A stretch of 64,000 nucleotides of DNA, taken from Sutcliffiella halmapala. GTDB lineage: Bacteria > Bacillota > Bacilli > Bacillales > Bacillaceae_I. Below the pieces are notes generated by a model, which was not told the origin of the DNA, did not search any database, and saw nothing but the letters and a program-made list of their open reading frames with translations. This document shows positions 52,991 through 61,367 of this stretch, in pieces (positions within the stretch are counted from its first letter, which is position 1; each line of letters begins with the position of its first letter). Location: contig NZ_KV917375.1 in the NCBI RefSeq assembly GCF_002019665.1, positions 690,001 to 754,000 on the forward strand. Reading direction: 5' to 3'. The position numbers and the translations under genes are program-made.

Positions 52991-53128
52991 GCTGGTGATT
53001 GGAGCACAAGGCGAAGACTCCTGCGGGAGATAGCGTTTTGTGGAGACCCCACACCACAGGAGCGCCAGCGACGAGGAGGCTCCACAAGCGCCCCGCGGAA
53101 AGCGAAGCCTTGTGCGGAAATCAACAGC
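52991..53128 (+). repeat. Palindromic repeat copy 4 (CTGTTGATT subtype)
   Basis: 138 bp from GCTGGTGATT to AATCAACAGC, same orientation as copy 3, with a small internal change (ACCCCACACCACAGGAGC). It lies between gpmI and eno. Confidence 0.88.
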
Positions 53129-53162
53129 GGCGTATAACAGTGCCGAAAAATAAATTTTTTAA

Positions 53163-54479
<1,317 letters not shown>

Positions 54480-54485
54480 TTTATC

Positions 54486-54526
54486 AAAAGAACCTAACCG
54501 ATTAATTTCGGCGGGTTCTTTTTTTC
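54486..54526 (+). terminator. Terminator of the glycolytic operon
   Basis: AAAAGAACC pairs with GGTTCTTTT around an inner CCGA/TCGG stem, followed by a T run. Confidence 0.88.
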
Positions 54527-54611
54527 TAAAATACCAAAAAACAACCCCCAAAAACCTACTTCCACCCCCTCAAAAACCCACCACACTCCCTTGCTTTTCC
54601 TCTTGTCCACC

Positions 54612-54640
54612 TTGTCATTTTGTGGTACATTTAATATAAT
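54612..54640 (+). promoter_or_regulatory. Sigma-A promoter of secG
   Basis: -35 TTGTCA, 17-nt spacer, consensus -10 TATAAT, 34 nt before the secG start. Confidence 0.85.
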
Positions 54641-54673
54641 CACATATGTGCGTTTCGCAGGAGGTGTAGTTAC

Positions 54674-54904
54674 ATGACATTATTTTTAACTATTCTACTA
54701 ATTATCGTAGCACTAGCTCTTATTACAGTTGTTTTACTTCAATCAGGTAAAAGTGCAGGTCTTTCAGGAGCAATCTCCGGTGGAGCAGAAACACTTTTCG
54801 GAAAACAAAAAGCGCGTGGTCTAGACCTAATTCTACACCGTACAACAGTTGTTCTTTCCGTGTTATTCTTCATCCTAACACTGACTATTGCGTATTTTGC
54901 TTAA
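54674..54904 (+). CDS. secG: Preprotein translocase subunit SecG
   Basis: A 76-residue membrane protein with two helices and the conserved segment [19 protein letters not shown], then [13 protein letters not shown]. It assists SecYE-SecA protein export. GCAGGAGG precedes the start. In B. subtilis estA and rnr follow immediately; here about 7.5 kb is inserted. Confidence 0.95.
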   Translation: MTLFLTILLIIVALALITVVLLQSGKSAGLSGAISGGAETLFGKQKARGLDLILHRTTVVLSVLFFILTLTIAYFA

Positions 54905-54949
54905 TTAAATAAACCCACTTTCTTAGTTTCGTATCTATGAAGGTGTACG

Positions 54950-54990
54950 AAAAAACAGTGCAATTCGTCAATGAATTAGCACTGTTTTTT
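54950..54990 (+). terminator. Terminator after secG
   Basis: AAAAAACAGTGC and GCACTGTTTTTT form a stem extended by AATTC/GAATT with a 1-nt bulge, ending in T6. Confidence 0.88.
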
Positions 54991-55020
54991 GTTGATTTCC
55001 TTATCTTTACAAGCTTAATA

Positions 55021-55254
55021 TTAAAATTTATCCTTCATTAACGGAGATAATAGTGCTGGAACAAGATATTCATCTTCTTTTGCCATTTCTTTTAGACAGC
55101 TATTGCAAATCGCCCCACTACCTAAAAAAGGATGACCGTATTTCTTTAAGATATCTTGAGTGAAAATATCATTACTATCCGTCCGAATAATTTCAAATCC
55201 CCGCCTTAAAATCGTTGGAATTCCGACTTGGCAACCAATACAAGCCTTTACCAA
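55021..55254 (-). CDS. Small putative zinc-binding protein (77 aa)
   Basis: Two Cys pairs (ACIGC near the N-terminus and ICNSC about 40 residues later) suggest a zinc ribbon-like fold. The start is TTG 55254 with GAGGGGAG about 10 nt upstream; no in-frame ATG lies nearby. Not recognised; it lies at the edge of the inserted island. Confidence 0.5.
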   Translation of the reverse strand: MVKACIGCQVGIPTILRRGFEIIRTDSNDIFTQDILKKYGHPFLGSGAICNSCLKEMAKEDEYLVPALLSPLMKDKF

Positions 55255-55418
55255 TTTGAGTTTACTCCCCTCATTTATAGTGTACGATCCCCGCTAGGTC
55301 AAAACTCATCTTCAACAAAATGCTTCGTTAATTAATTAAGTTTATGTCGTAATAGCAGCACTGTTCACTTAATGAAAATAAAAAATAGTGTAGCATACGA
55401 AAGCCCTCGTTAAAGCCC
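55255..55418. other. Intergenic stretch upstream of the zinc-binding gene
   Basis: Together with repeat copy 5 this forms a gap of about 380 bp to the kinase gene. AT-rich; I see no gene and no distinct signal in it. Confidence 0.4.
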
Positions 55419-55547
55419 GCTGTTGATTTCCGCATTAGGCTTCGCTTTCCGCGGGGCGCTTGTGGAGCCTCCTCGGCTTTGCCTGTGGGGGTCTCCACAA
55501 AACGCTATCTCCCGCAGGAGTCTGCGCCTATTGCTCCAATCAACAGC
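55419..55547 (-). repeat. Palindromic repeat copy 5 (CTGTTGATT subtype)
   Basis: 129 bp from GCTGTTGATT to AATCAACAGC, minus orientation, with the shared core (TTCGCTTTCCGCGGGGCGC; CTCCACAAAACGCTAT). Confidence 0.9.
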
Positions 55548-55586
55548 TAAGGACTTGAAAATTAATTGACTTTAAAAGACCATACG

Positions 55587-55617
55587 AAAAAAGCCTTGGT
55601 TACTCACTAACCAAAGC
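55587..55617 (-). terminator. Terminator of the sensor kinase gene
   Basis: On the minus strand TTGGTTA-GTGAG-TAACCAA is followed by GGCTTTTTTCG. Its sequence closely resembles the terminator of the sinI-like gene at 57163-57195. Confidence 0.8.
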
Positions 55618-55632
55618 TGCCTTCCACTATAC

Positions 55633-56829
55633 TTATTTTATGATTGGAAAAGATACTGTCACATCTGTTCCGATTCCTTCTTTACTTTTGAACGAAATCG
55701 TTCCCTCGTATTTTTTCACAATATTAAAGCAAATCATTAGTCCTAGACCTGTGCCTTTACTTTTTAAGGAGTAGAAAGGTGTACCAATTGTTTGTAATTG
55801 CTCCTCTGTCATTCCTAAACCGTGATCCTTAACTATTATCTTTACATTGTGTTGATCCTTCTTCACTTTAACTTCAATGGTGTCTCCATGCTTGGATGAT
55901 TCAATAGCATTTTTGAAAATATTTACGAAAAGTTGTTTGAATTCAAGTAAGCTGCATGTTACGGTACAATCTTCTTCCACCACTAAACTGATCTGAATCC
56001 TATCCATCAGTGCATACGTATTTAGCAAGTCCATGACAGTATGGAGTGCTTCTTTTACATTTACTACTTCATGTTCAACCTCACTTGGTTTTGCTAACAT
56101 TAAAAAATCAGAAATTACTCTTTCAGCAGTATTTAATTCTTCTAACATTAAATGATAATGTTTTCTTTTCTCAATAGGCTGATCCTCACTGTAAAGTTGC
56201 AAAAATCCTTTGACTACGGTTATAGGGTTTCTAATTTCATGTGCAACTGCCGCCGCAAGCTGTCCGGTAGTCTTCAAACGTTCGCTCTCCTGGATTTGCT
56301 TGTAATACAACTTTTGATTCTCAATTCGTTTTTGAAGTTGTAGAAAAATAAATAAGAGCATAACCTGGCAGGCTAAAAAGTTAACCGCATACCCAGGAAG
56401 GTCTTTATATAACAAATAAAACTGCGCTCCTTTATCAACGAAAGCTACATAGCCCATAAAGGATAAAACCACTGTAATATTTCCGTATAATGAAAAATAG
56501 AACAGTCGTTTATTGAAGAATAGAATCGCAATGCCAGGAATGAAACAAATAATCAATAATGGAGATAAGGAAAATGGGTATAACATAAACATTAGATAAA
56601 AATAGAATGCCAACATAATCGTTAAAGTAGTTCGAATGAAAGCAGTCTTCTTATTAGGATAAATCCATATTAATACAGCAATAATTACAAAATTTACTGC
56701 GTGTATATAGATGGAAAGCGTTAGTTGTTCTTGGTCTATGAACGAATAAAGCAATCCTAAGAACATTAATAAGATACCGGCACTCGTTACAATGCGATAA
56801 AGTTTTATATCTGGTAAATCACTTTTCAT
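55633..56829 (-). CDS. Membrane sensor histidine kinase, KinB/KinD-like (sporulation type)
   Basis: A 398-residue protein. About six membrane helices occupy residues ~10-165 with short loops. A HisKA domain follows, with phosphoacceptor motif GQLAAAVAHEIRNPITVVKG, which is the form found in B. subtilis phosphorelay kinases that target Spo0F. HATPase_c motifs: NIFKNAIESSKHG (N box), DHGLGMTEEQ (G1), KGTGLGLMICFNIVKKYEG (G2). No response regulator is adjacent, as expected for an orphan phosphorelay kinase. It lies beside sin and tas genes, so feeding Spo0A~P to control matrix production is a reasonable inference. Confidence 0.85.
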   Translation of the reverse strand: MKSDLPDIKLYRIVTSAGILLMFLGLLYSFIDQEQLTLSIYIHAVNFVIIAVLIWIYPNKKTAFIRTTLTIMLAFYFYLMFMLYPFSLSPLLIICFIPGIAILFFNKRLFYFSLYGNITVVLSFMGYVAFVDKGAQFYLLYKDLPGYAVNFLACQVMLLFIFLQLQKRIENQKLYYKQIQESERLKTTGQLAAAVAHEIRNPITVVKGFLQLYSEDQPIEKRKHYHLMLEELNTAERVISDFLMLAKPSEVEHEVVNVKEALHTVMDLLNTYALMDRIQISLVVEEDCTVTCSLLEFKQLFVNIFKNAIESSKHGDTIEVKVKKDQHNVKIIVKDHGLGMTEEQLQTIGTPFYSLKSKGTGLGLMICFNIVKKYEGTISFKSKEGIGTDVTVSFPIIK

Positions 56830-56945
56830 TAAACAAACATCCTCGAAAATAAATTATATGTATATAATACTAAATATTAGGGAAGATAGTAATCTATTCT
56901 TTTTCCAATACTACCTTGAAAATAATATAGGTTACTTGTTGAACT
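56830..56945. other. Intergenic stretch upstream of the kinase
   Basis: With repeat copy 6 and its downstream flank this makes a gap of about 350 bp to the sinI-like gene. It must contain the kinase promoter, but I see no confident hexamers. Confidence 0.35.
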
Positions 56946-57082
56946 CCCTGTAGATCTCCGTTGCAGGTGTTCGCTTTCCGCGGGGCGCTTGTGGAGCCTC
57001 CTCGTCGCTGACGCTCCTGCGGGGTCTCCACAAAACGCTATATCCCGCAGGAATCTCATACCTTCCACTTCAATCTACAGGG
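56946..57082 (-). repeat. Palindromic repeat copy 6 (CCCTGTAGAT subtype)
   Basis: 137 bp from CCCTGTAGAT to ATCTACAGGG, minus orientation, with the family core. Confidence 0.9.
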
Positions 57083-57162
57083 GCGGCGGGGAATATACTA
57101 TGTTCACTTTTACATTATCCTTATTGCAATTTTCTTTGAATAGAAGTCTATTTGAATACACA

Positions 57163-57195
57163 TAAAAAAGCCTTGGTCATTTGTTGACCAAGGCT
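57163..57195 (-). terminator. Terminator overlapping the sinI-like stop codon
   Basis: On the minus strand AGCCTTGGTCA-ACAAA-TGACCAAGGCT is a perfect 11-bp stem followed by TTTTTT. The stop codon of the sinI-like gene is inside the hairpin. Confidence 0.88.
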
Positions 57196-57314
57196 AATTC
57201 GTTCTCGGATTGTTTTGTTTCTTGGAGGAAGTTCCTAATTTCACTAACAGATATTCCATACTCTCTGGCTTGTTCCATCAATTCTACCCATTCTTGGTCT
57301 AGTTCATTGTTCAA
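57177..57314 (-). CDS. SinI-like antirepressor 1 (45 aa)
   Basis: A 45-residue Sin-domain protein: LDQEWVELMEQAREYGISV, then EIRNFL, the two-helix fold by which SinI binds SinR. It starts at TTG 57314 with AAGGAGG 9 nt upstream. The gene overlaps the end of the upstream sinR-like gene by 11 nt in another frame, so order is sinR-sinI, reversed from B. subtilis. It also resembles the C-terminal Sin domain of SlrR. Confidence 0.85.
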   Translation of the reverse strand: MNNELDQEWVELMEQAREYGISVSEIRNFLQETKQSENELALVNK

Positions 57315-57693
57315 GTTCTGCTTCCTCCTTATTTTTCATCGCCTGTTTTTTCTGACCTTGCCATTTCTGAAATTCCATGTACTCCTTAAAATGAATGAAA
57401 TCTTCCTTACTCATTCCCTCTGCAATAGCCTTTTGTACTAGTCTCTTCCACTCATCATCAAGTGTATGTTTCTGCTGTTTTTTTAATTCTGCAGCGGAAA
57501 CTCCATTCAATATGTACTCCAAATCTGTTTCAAGTGTAGTGGAGATCTTGTTTAAAAACTGTAAAGAGGGATTGGTCTGAAGATTTCTCTCAAGGTAACT
57601 TAAGTAGGACTTAGAAACTCCAGCTAAATCAGCCAACTCACTTAAAGAATACCCCTTATTCAAACGTAATTTCTTCAGCCGCTCACCAAGCAT
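57304..57693 (-). CDS. SinR-like repressor 1 (HTH_3 plus Sin domain)
   Basis: A 129-residue protein. The N-terminal HTH_3 reads LGERLKKLRLNKGYSLSELA, with recognition helix region SKSYLSYLERNLQTNPSLQF, very like SinR and SlrR. A linker leads to a C-terminal Sin/SinI-type domain (LDDEWKRLVQKAIAEGMSK), then a charged tail absent from SinR (111 aa). ATG 57693 fits AAGGGG better than ATG 57696. Divergent from tasA, whose control region contains SinR-type boxes. It could be a SinR paralogue or a SlrR counterpart. Confidence 0.85.
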   Translation of the reverse strand: MLGERLKKLRLNKGYSLSELADLAGVSKSYLSYLERNLQTNPSLQFLNKISTTLETDLEYILNGVSAAELKKQQKHTLDDEWKRLVQKAIAEGMSKEDFIHFKEYMEFQKWQGQKKQAMKNKEEAELEQ

Positions 57694-57806
57694 CATCTAC
57701 CCCTTCTTTTAATATGACATACGTTCATTATATAGCACAATTAATTCTTTATAAAAAACGAAATATTAAGAAAATTGGAGCAAATGGAAGGTTATTCAAC
57801 ATAACT

Positions 57807-57813
57807 GTTCTTA
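57807..57813. promoter_or_regulatory. SinR half-site upstream of tasA
   Basis: GTTCTTA is one base from the SinR consensus GTTCTYT, about 50 nt upstream of the tasA -10. Confidence 0.4.
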
Positions 57814-57841
57814 ATTGAGATAATTCGGACTAATTTGCCGT

Positions 57842-57870
57842 TTTTCAAAGCGCACTAGGTGTTTTATACT
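57842..57870 (+). promoter_or_regulatory. Promoter of the tasA operon
   Basis: -35 TTTTCA, 17-nt spacer, -10 TATACT (57865-57870), 66 nt before tasA. Confidence 0.6.
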
Positions 57871-57882
57871 ACGTATTGTAGA

Positions 57883-57898
57883 GTTCGTTAAAAAGAAC
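57883..57898. promoter_or_regulatory. SinR operator at the tasA promoter
   Basis: GTTCGTT-AA-AAAGAAC contains one exact SinR box (AAAGAAC, the complement of GTTCTTT) and an inverted near-match. It starts 13 nt after the -10, where bound repressor would block transcription. Confidence 0.65.
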
Positions 57899-57935
57899 AC
57901 TCAGAAAACTAAAGGAAAACGGGGAGGAATCAGAA

Positions 57936-58637
57936 ATGAGTCTTAAAAAGAAATTAGGTTTAGGAATTGCATCAGCTGCACTAGGAATATCACTAGTCGC
58001 AGGAGGTACATATGCGTACTTTAGTGACACGGCAACACAAGCAAATACGTTTGCATCTGGGACAATTATTTTAGATGTTGACCCAACCGTACAAGTTCCT
58101 ATGGAGAACTTAAAGCCCGGAGATTGGATGCCAAGATCATTCGAGCTTCAAAATAATGGAACTTTGGATATGAAATATGTGGATCTAACTACAAGCTATA
58201 CTGTAACAAAGAATGGTGAAAATGTTAGTAATGCTTTAGCTAACAAATATGCAGAACAACTTTATGTTCAGTTCTTAAAGAACACAACTGGGGATGAAGA
58301 TTACGAAGTATTGTTTGAAGTGTCATTAAAGGATTTACGTGATTTAACTCCAGAAGATTTAGCTACTAAAGTAAATATTGAAGAAATCATGTTACAAGAA
58401 GGGTATAGGGACTGGCAGTGGATTATTTGGCCACTATTTGGCTATTGGGTAACGGTAGATCCAGTATTTGGTGAAGTACCAGAAGAAATTACAGGTATTA
58501 AAGCTGGTGAAACTGCTGACTTTGCTGTCCAATTCCGATTCAACGACACTGGTTCAGCTCAAAACGACCTTCAAGATTTAGATTTAGATCTTACTTGGAC
58601 ATTCGAAGGATTCCAAACTGATGGTGAAGAAAGATAA
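57936..58637 (+). CDS. tasA: TasA/CalY-type biofilm matrix fibre protein
   Basis: A 233-residue secreted protein. The signal peptide KKKLGLGIASAALGISLVAG ends with the SipW-type site GTYAYFSD; the mature start TFASGTIILDV matches TasA (TFASGTLDL). The TasA/camelysin beta-sandwich is recognisable in ENLKPGDWMPRSFELQNNGT. A Trp-rich stretch at residues ~157-172 (W160, W162, W165, W171) is unusual for the family. It is first in the operon, followed by tapA and sipW, unlike the B. subtilis order tapA-sipW-tasA. GGGGAGG precedes the start. It probably forms extracellular fibres. Confidence 0.9.
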   Translation: MSLKKKLGLGIASAALGISLVAGGTYAYFSDTATQANTFASGTIILDVDPTVQVPMENLKPGDWMPRSFELQNNGTLDMKYVDLTTSYTVTKNGENVSNALANKYAEQLYVQFLKNTTGDEDYEVLFEVSLKDLRDLTPEDLATKVNIEEIMLQEGYRDWQWIIWPLFGYWVTVDPVFGEVPEEITGIKAGETADFAVQFRFNDTGSAQNDLQDLDLDLTWTFEGFQTDGEER

Positions 58638-58651
58638 GCTAGCTTTTACGG

Positions 58652-58690
58652 GAAAGGTGAGTATACCTCACCTTTCTTACCATTTTTTAT
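58652..58690 (+). terminator. Intra-operon terminator after tasA
   Basis: GAAAGGTGAG-TATAC-CTCACCTTTC is a perfect 10-bp hairpin followed, after TTACCA, by TTTTTTATTT. It is probably leaky, making more tasA than tapA-sipW mRNA. Confidence 0.65.
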
Positions 58691-58742
58691 TTCTTATCAT
58701 GAATCTATAAAGTCAATTGTATATTCATGATAAGAAATAAAA
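58685..58742. repeat. Perfect 20-bp inverted repeat between tasA and tapA
   Basis: TTTTATTTCTTATCATGAAT (58685-58704) and ATTCATGATAAGAAATAAAA (58723-58742) are exact complements around an 18-nt loop. There is no T run after it, so it is not a standard terminator. It may be an mRNA-stability or processing hairpin, or a protein-binding site. Confidence 0.85.
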
Positions 58743-58765
58743 GCTTCAATTAAGGAGGTACAAAA

Positions 58766-59587
58766 TTGAGATATTCTCGTCTAAATAAATTCAGAGAAAA
58801 ACATAAGAGCTTAGTAATTGTTCTACAGATTTGTGTGATTTATTATGTTTCTTTAATTTCTTTATCATTACTAACTTCTGGTACCTTAGCTTATTTTAGT
58901 GATTCTAGTAAAGCGAATACTGTTATTTCAACAGCGCCAGATTGGTGGGATAAAAGTAAACTCGTCTTTCCTGATAAAGGGACACAGGTAGTGCTTAGTT
59001 GCCCACCAATTGAAATATCGGTAGGAATAAAAAATGAAGGCTTGTCCATGTCCCAACCTACGGAATATGAAGTGTTTTATGCTAAATTAACTACAAATGG
59101 AAATCCAAGTAAGTATGGGGATAAAATTGCAGAAGACCAGATTTATCCTATTAAAGAAGGAAAAACCTCTACTCTTACTTTTAGTGCAGAAGAAGAAGGC
59201 TGGTATGTATTTAAAGCTTTACAACGACCGGGTTTTGAGAATGACTATGAAGATCGAAAAGAGATTTGGAGTGAGAAGGTAAAAGTACAATGTAAAGAAG
59301 ATAAAAAAGTAGAGGAAGAAGTTAAAGGTATTGAAGAGGAAGTAGAAGTGATAGAAGAGGATACAGATAAAGACCAAGGTGAAGTCGATGAAGAAGTAAA
59401 AGAGGAGGATGAAGTTGAAGAGCAACCAATTGAGTCAGAACCTCCATCAGATGAAGAACCTATAGAAGAAGATAAAGAAGATGAGAATGCTGAAACGAAT
59501 GAAATTAACTCAAGTATTAAAACTAAAAAAGAGGATGAAACAGAATCAGAAACTGATGAGGTTGAAAGTTCTCAAGGAGGAGAGTAA
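58766..59587 (+). CDS. tapA: TapA-like fibre assembly/anchoring protein
   Basis: A 273-residue secreted protein. The signal ends with the SipW-type site SGTLAYFSDSS; a folded domain (residues ~60-176) has two Cys (79 and 176, likely a disulfide) and the TapA-like segment GWYVFKALQRPG. The last ~95 residues are an extremely Glu/Asp/Lys-rich low-complexity tail, as in B. subtilis TapA (253 aa). The start is TTG 58766 with AAGGAGG at 7 nt. In B. subtilis TapA nucleates TasA fibres. Confidence 0.82.
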   Translation: MRYSRLNKFREKHKSLVIVLQICVIYYVSLISLSLLTSGTLAYFSDSSKANTVISTAPDWWDKSKLVFPDKGTQVVLSCPPIEISVGIKNEGLSMSQPTEYEVFYAKLTTNGNPSKYGDKIAEDQIYPIKEGKTSTLTFSAEEEGWYVFKALQRPGFENDYEDRKEIWSEKVKVQCKEDKKVEEEVKGIEEEVEVIEEDTDKDQGEVDEEVKEEDEVEEQPIESEPPSDEEPIEEDKEDENAETNEINSSIKTKKEDETESETDEVESSQGGE

Positions 59588-60190
59588 GTGATGAAAAAAA
59601 CATTTAAAACAATTGGAAAGATAGCTAGTGGGGTTATTACGTTTACTCTATTTTTAGCACTTATTTTCATGGTGGTCATTGTTATATCTTCAAAAGCATC
59701 AGGTGGAGAACCGCAAGTATTCGGTTATCAATTAAAGACCGTTCTCTCTGGATCAATGGAGCCCGATATTAAAACAGGATCCATTATAGCCGTGAAACCT
59801 GGTGGAGATATGACTCGTTTTAAAGAGGGGGATGTCATTACCTTTCAAGAAACGAAAGAAAAATTAATCACACATAGAATTGTTGAAATAATTAACAGTG
59901 GGGAGCATGTCATGTATGCAACAAAAGGGGATAATAATGCTTCCGCAGACTCGAGTCCAGTATTGTCTGAAAATGTAGTTGCTCAATATACTGGTTTTAC
60001 CGTACCATATGCTGGATACTTCACTGATTTCGCTACATCAAAAAATGGAAGTCTACTATTGTTAATCTTACCAGGTATATTACTATTAATTTATTCAGGG
60101 TTTACAATATGGAGAGCTTTAGCAGATATTGAAAAAAATATAAAGACCTCTTCACCTACTATTGATGAAACAACTACTCCAATAAAATAA
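59588..60190 (+). CDS. sipW: Signal peptidase I SipW (ER type)
   Basis: A 200-residue membrane protease processing TasA and TapA. An N-terminal helix, catalytic Ser56 in VLSGSMEPDI, His96 in ITHRIVEI (ER-type enzymes use His in place of the bacterial Lys), and Asp in TKGDNNASAD; a C-terminal helix LLLLILPGILLLIYSGF follows. Start GTG 59588 or ATG 59591; both fit AAGGAGG. It starts directly after the tapA stop. Confidence 0.93.
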   Translation: MMKKTFKTIGKIASGVITFTLFLALIFMVVIVISSKASGGEPQVFGYQLKTVLSGSMEPDIKTGSIIAVKPGGDMTRFKEGDVITFQETKEKLITHRIVEIINSGEHVMYATKGDNNASADSSPVLSENVVAQYTGFTVPYAGYFTDFATSKNGSLLLLILPGILLLIYSGFTIWRALADIEKNIKTSSPTIDETTTPIK

Positions 60191-60253
60191 AATAAAATAA
60201 AGTGAAGTAAGGATTAACTCTTTACTTTTACCTTCTTAGGAAGGAGGGATAAC

Positions 60254-60877
60254 ATGAGGTATAACAAGCTTTTTTTATCGATCACCATTGTGACACTAGT
60301 ATTTTACTCGGTATTCTTTGTTTCTCTTAATAGCGCTGTAGCATCCACCGAAACTACGAAAGAAATCGATATTATGACGACACCAGAGAGCATCTTGTTT
60401 GATGTAACCAATATGAAGCCTGGGGATTGGGCGGAGCGAACGTTAGTCATAACGAATAAAGGAAAGAAAGATATTAGTTATCTTACATCTGCAAAGCTTA
60501 CTTCAGGTTCTAAAAAGCTATATAATGAACTATCACTCTCAATTTCCGATAAAGACGGAGAAATATTTAATGGTAAACTAGCTGGCTTTAATAAGCTTGC
60601 GCCGAGGGAAATAAAAACTTCAGCTCAAGAGGAGCTAATCTTTACTGTGACATTCCCTCCTGAATTAGGTAATGATTTTCAAGGCTTAGCAAGTGAAGTA
60701 GAATTTAAATTTTATGCCGAGGGAACCTTAGGAGGACTTATTCCAGCTGAAAATGGAATTAAATTACCTAATACCGCAACTGATACTCTGAATTTTATTA
60801 TTATTGGCGGGATTTTGCTCATGATTGGAATTATAGTGGTGTTCATTTTCAGGAAGAAAAGAGCAGGAATTGATTAA
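60254..60877 (+). CDS. Sortase-anchored TasA-like protein (LPNTA)
   Basis: A 207-residue protein with a signal peptide (LFLSITIVTLVFYSVFFVSL, ending near NSAVAS), a TasA-like module (VTNMKPGDWAERTLVITNKG matches the LKPGD region of TasA), and a C-terminal sorting signal: LPNTA at residues 171-175, a hydrophobic helix and the basic tail FRKKRAG. It lacks the YFSD SipW site. I infer that sortase attaches it to peptidoglycan and that it may link TasA fibres to the wall. Start ATG 60254 with AGGAGG. Last gene of the operon. Confidence 0.85.
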   Translation: MRYNKLFLSITIVTLVFYSVFFVSLNSAVASTETTKEIDIMTTPESILFDVTNMKPGDWAERTLVITNKGKKDISYLTSAKLTSGSKKLYNELSLSISDKDGEIFNGKLAGFNKLAPREIKTSAQEELIFTVTFPPELGNDFQGLASEVEFKFYAEGTLGGLIPAENGIKLPNTATDTLNFIIIGGILLMIGIIVVFIFRKKRAGID

Positions 60878-60884
60878 GTGTTTG

Positions 60885-60932
60885 AATAGATCCAGATTCA
60901 TGAAATTCATTTTCTGTGGGATCTATTTTTTT
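60885..60932 (+). terminator. Terminator of the tasA operon
   Basis: AATAGATCC and GGATCTATT pair around a 25-nt loop, followed by TTTTT. Confidence 0.75.
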
Positions 60933-60965
60933 GAAAACAAAATACAATTAATTACCAAGAACGGA

Positions 60966-61127
60966 ATGATTGTTAAGAAAGCTTGTGTAATTTATTTTCT
61001 TCAGAAGTGCGCGTTTGATGAATTCACGCTTCTAATCTTTGTAACGGTATTTACCTCAGGAGTAGTTATCTGTCTTGTTTCTCATTTTAATCAGGATAAA
61101 TTGCTAATAGTGTCTTTGGAGGGATAA
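60966..61127 (+). CDS. Possible small membrane protein (53 aa)
   Basis: From ATG 60966 the frame encodes one hydrophobic helix (FTLLIFVTVFTSGVVICLV) with charged ends. The ribosome site is weak. It ends 3 nt before the next gene and may be co-translated with it. The open frame extends upstream through the operon terminator, which I do not consider coding. Not recognised. Confidence 0.35.
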   Translation: MIVKKACVIYFLQKCAFDEFTLLIFVTVFTSGVVICLVSHFNQDKLLIVSLEG

Positions 61128-61130
61128 TCA

Positions 61131-61334
61131 ATGTATAAGAAAATATGTCCAACATGCAGTCAAAAATCTTTTAGTAGTTGTGAGAGATATGACTGGGAAT
61201 GTCCAGTATGTACGGCGGATTTGTCTTTTCAGAATGCTAGCATATTACAACATAGACATATTGCAAAAGAGTATCCTGCAAAAAGGCAACTTTCTATGTT
61301 CCTAAAAGGTTATAAAATAAACCAACAAGCATAA
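61131..61334 (+). CDS. Small zinc-ribbon protein (67 aa)
   Basis: Two CxxC knuckles (CPTC at the N-terminus and CPVC about 18 residues on) indicate a zinc ribbon or rubredoxin-like fold, with a basic C-terminal half. TTGGAGGG precedes ATG 61131. It lies between the tasA operon and the sinR gene; function unknown. Confidence 0.6.
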   Translation: MYKKICPTCSQKSFSSCERYDWECPVCTADLSFQNASILQHRHIAKEYPAKRQLSMFLKGYKINQQA

Positions 61335-61367
61335 AAAATAAGCGCTGTAGCCCAGCGCTTATTTTTT
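61333..61367. terminator. Bidirectional terminator between the zinc-ribbon gene and sinR
   Basis: AAAAAATAAGCGCTG and CAGCGCTTATTTTTT form a perfect 15-bp stem with a 5-nt loop. It overlaps the last sinR codons. Confidence 0.92.

Noticed and set aside
57304-57314. Programmed frameshift joining the sinR-like and sinI-like genes
   Set aside because: The sinI-like gene has its own AAGGAGG at proper spacing and no convincing slippery heptamer is seen, so overlapping translation is simpler.
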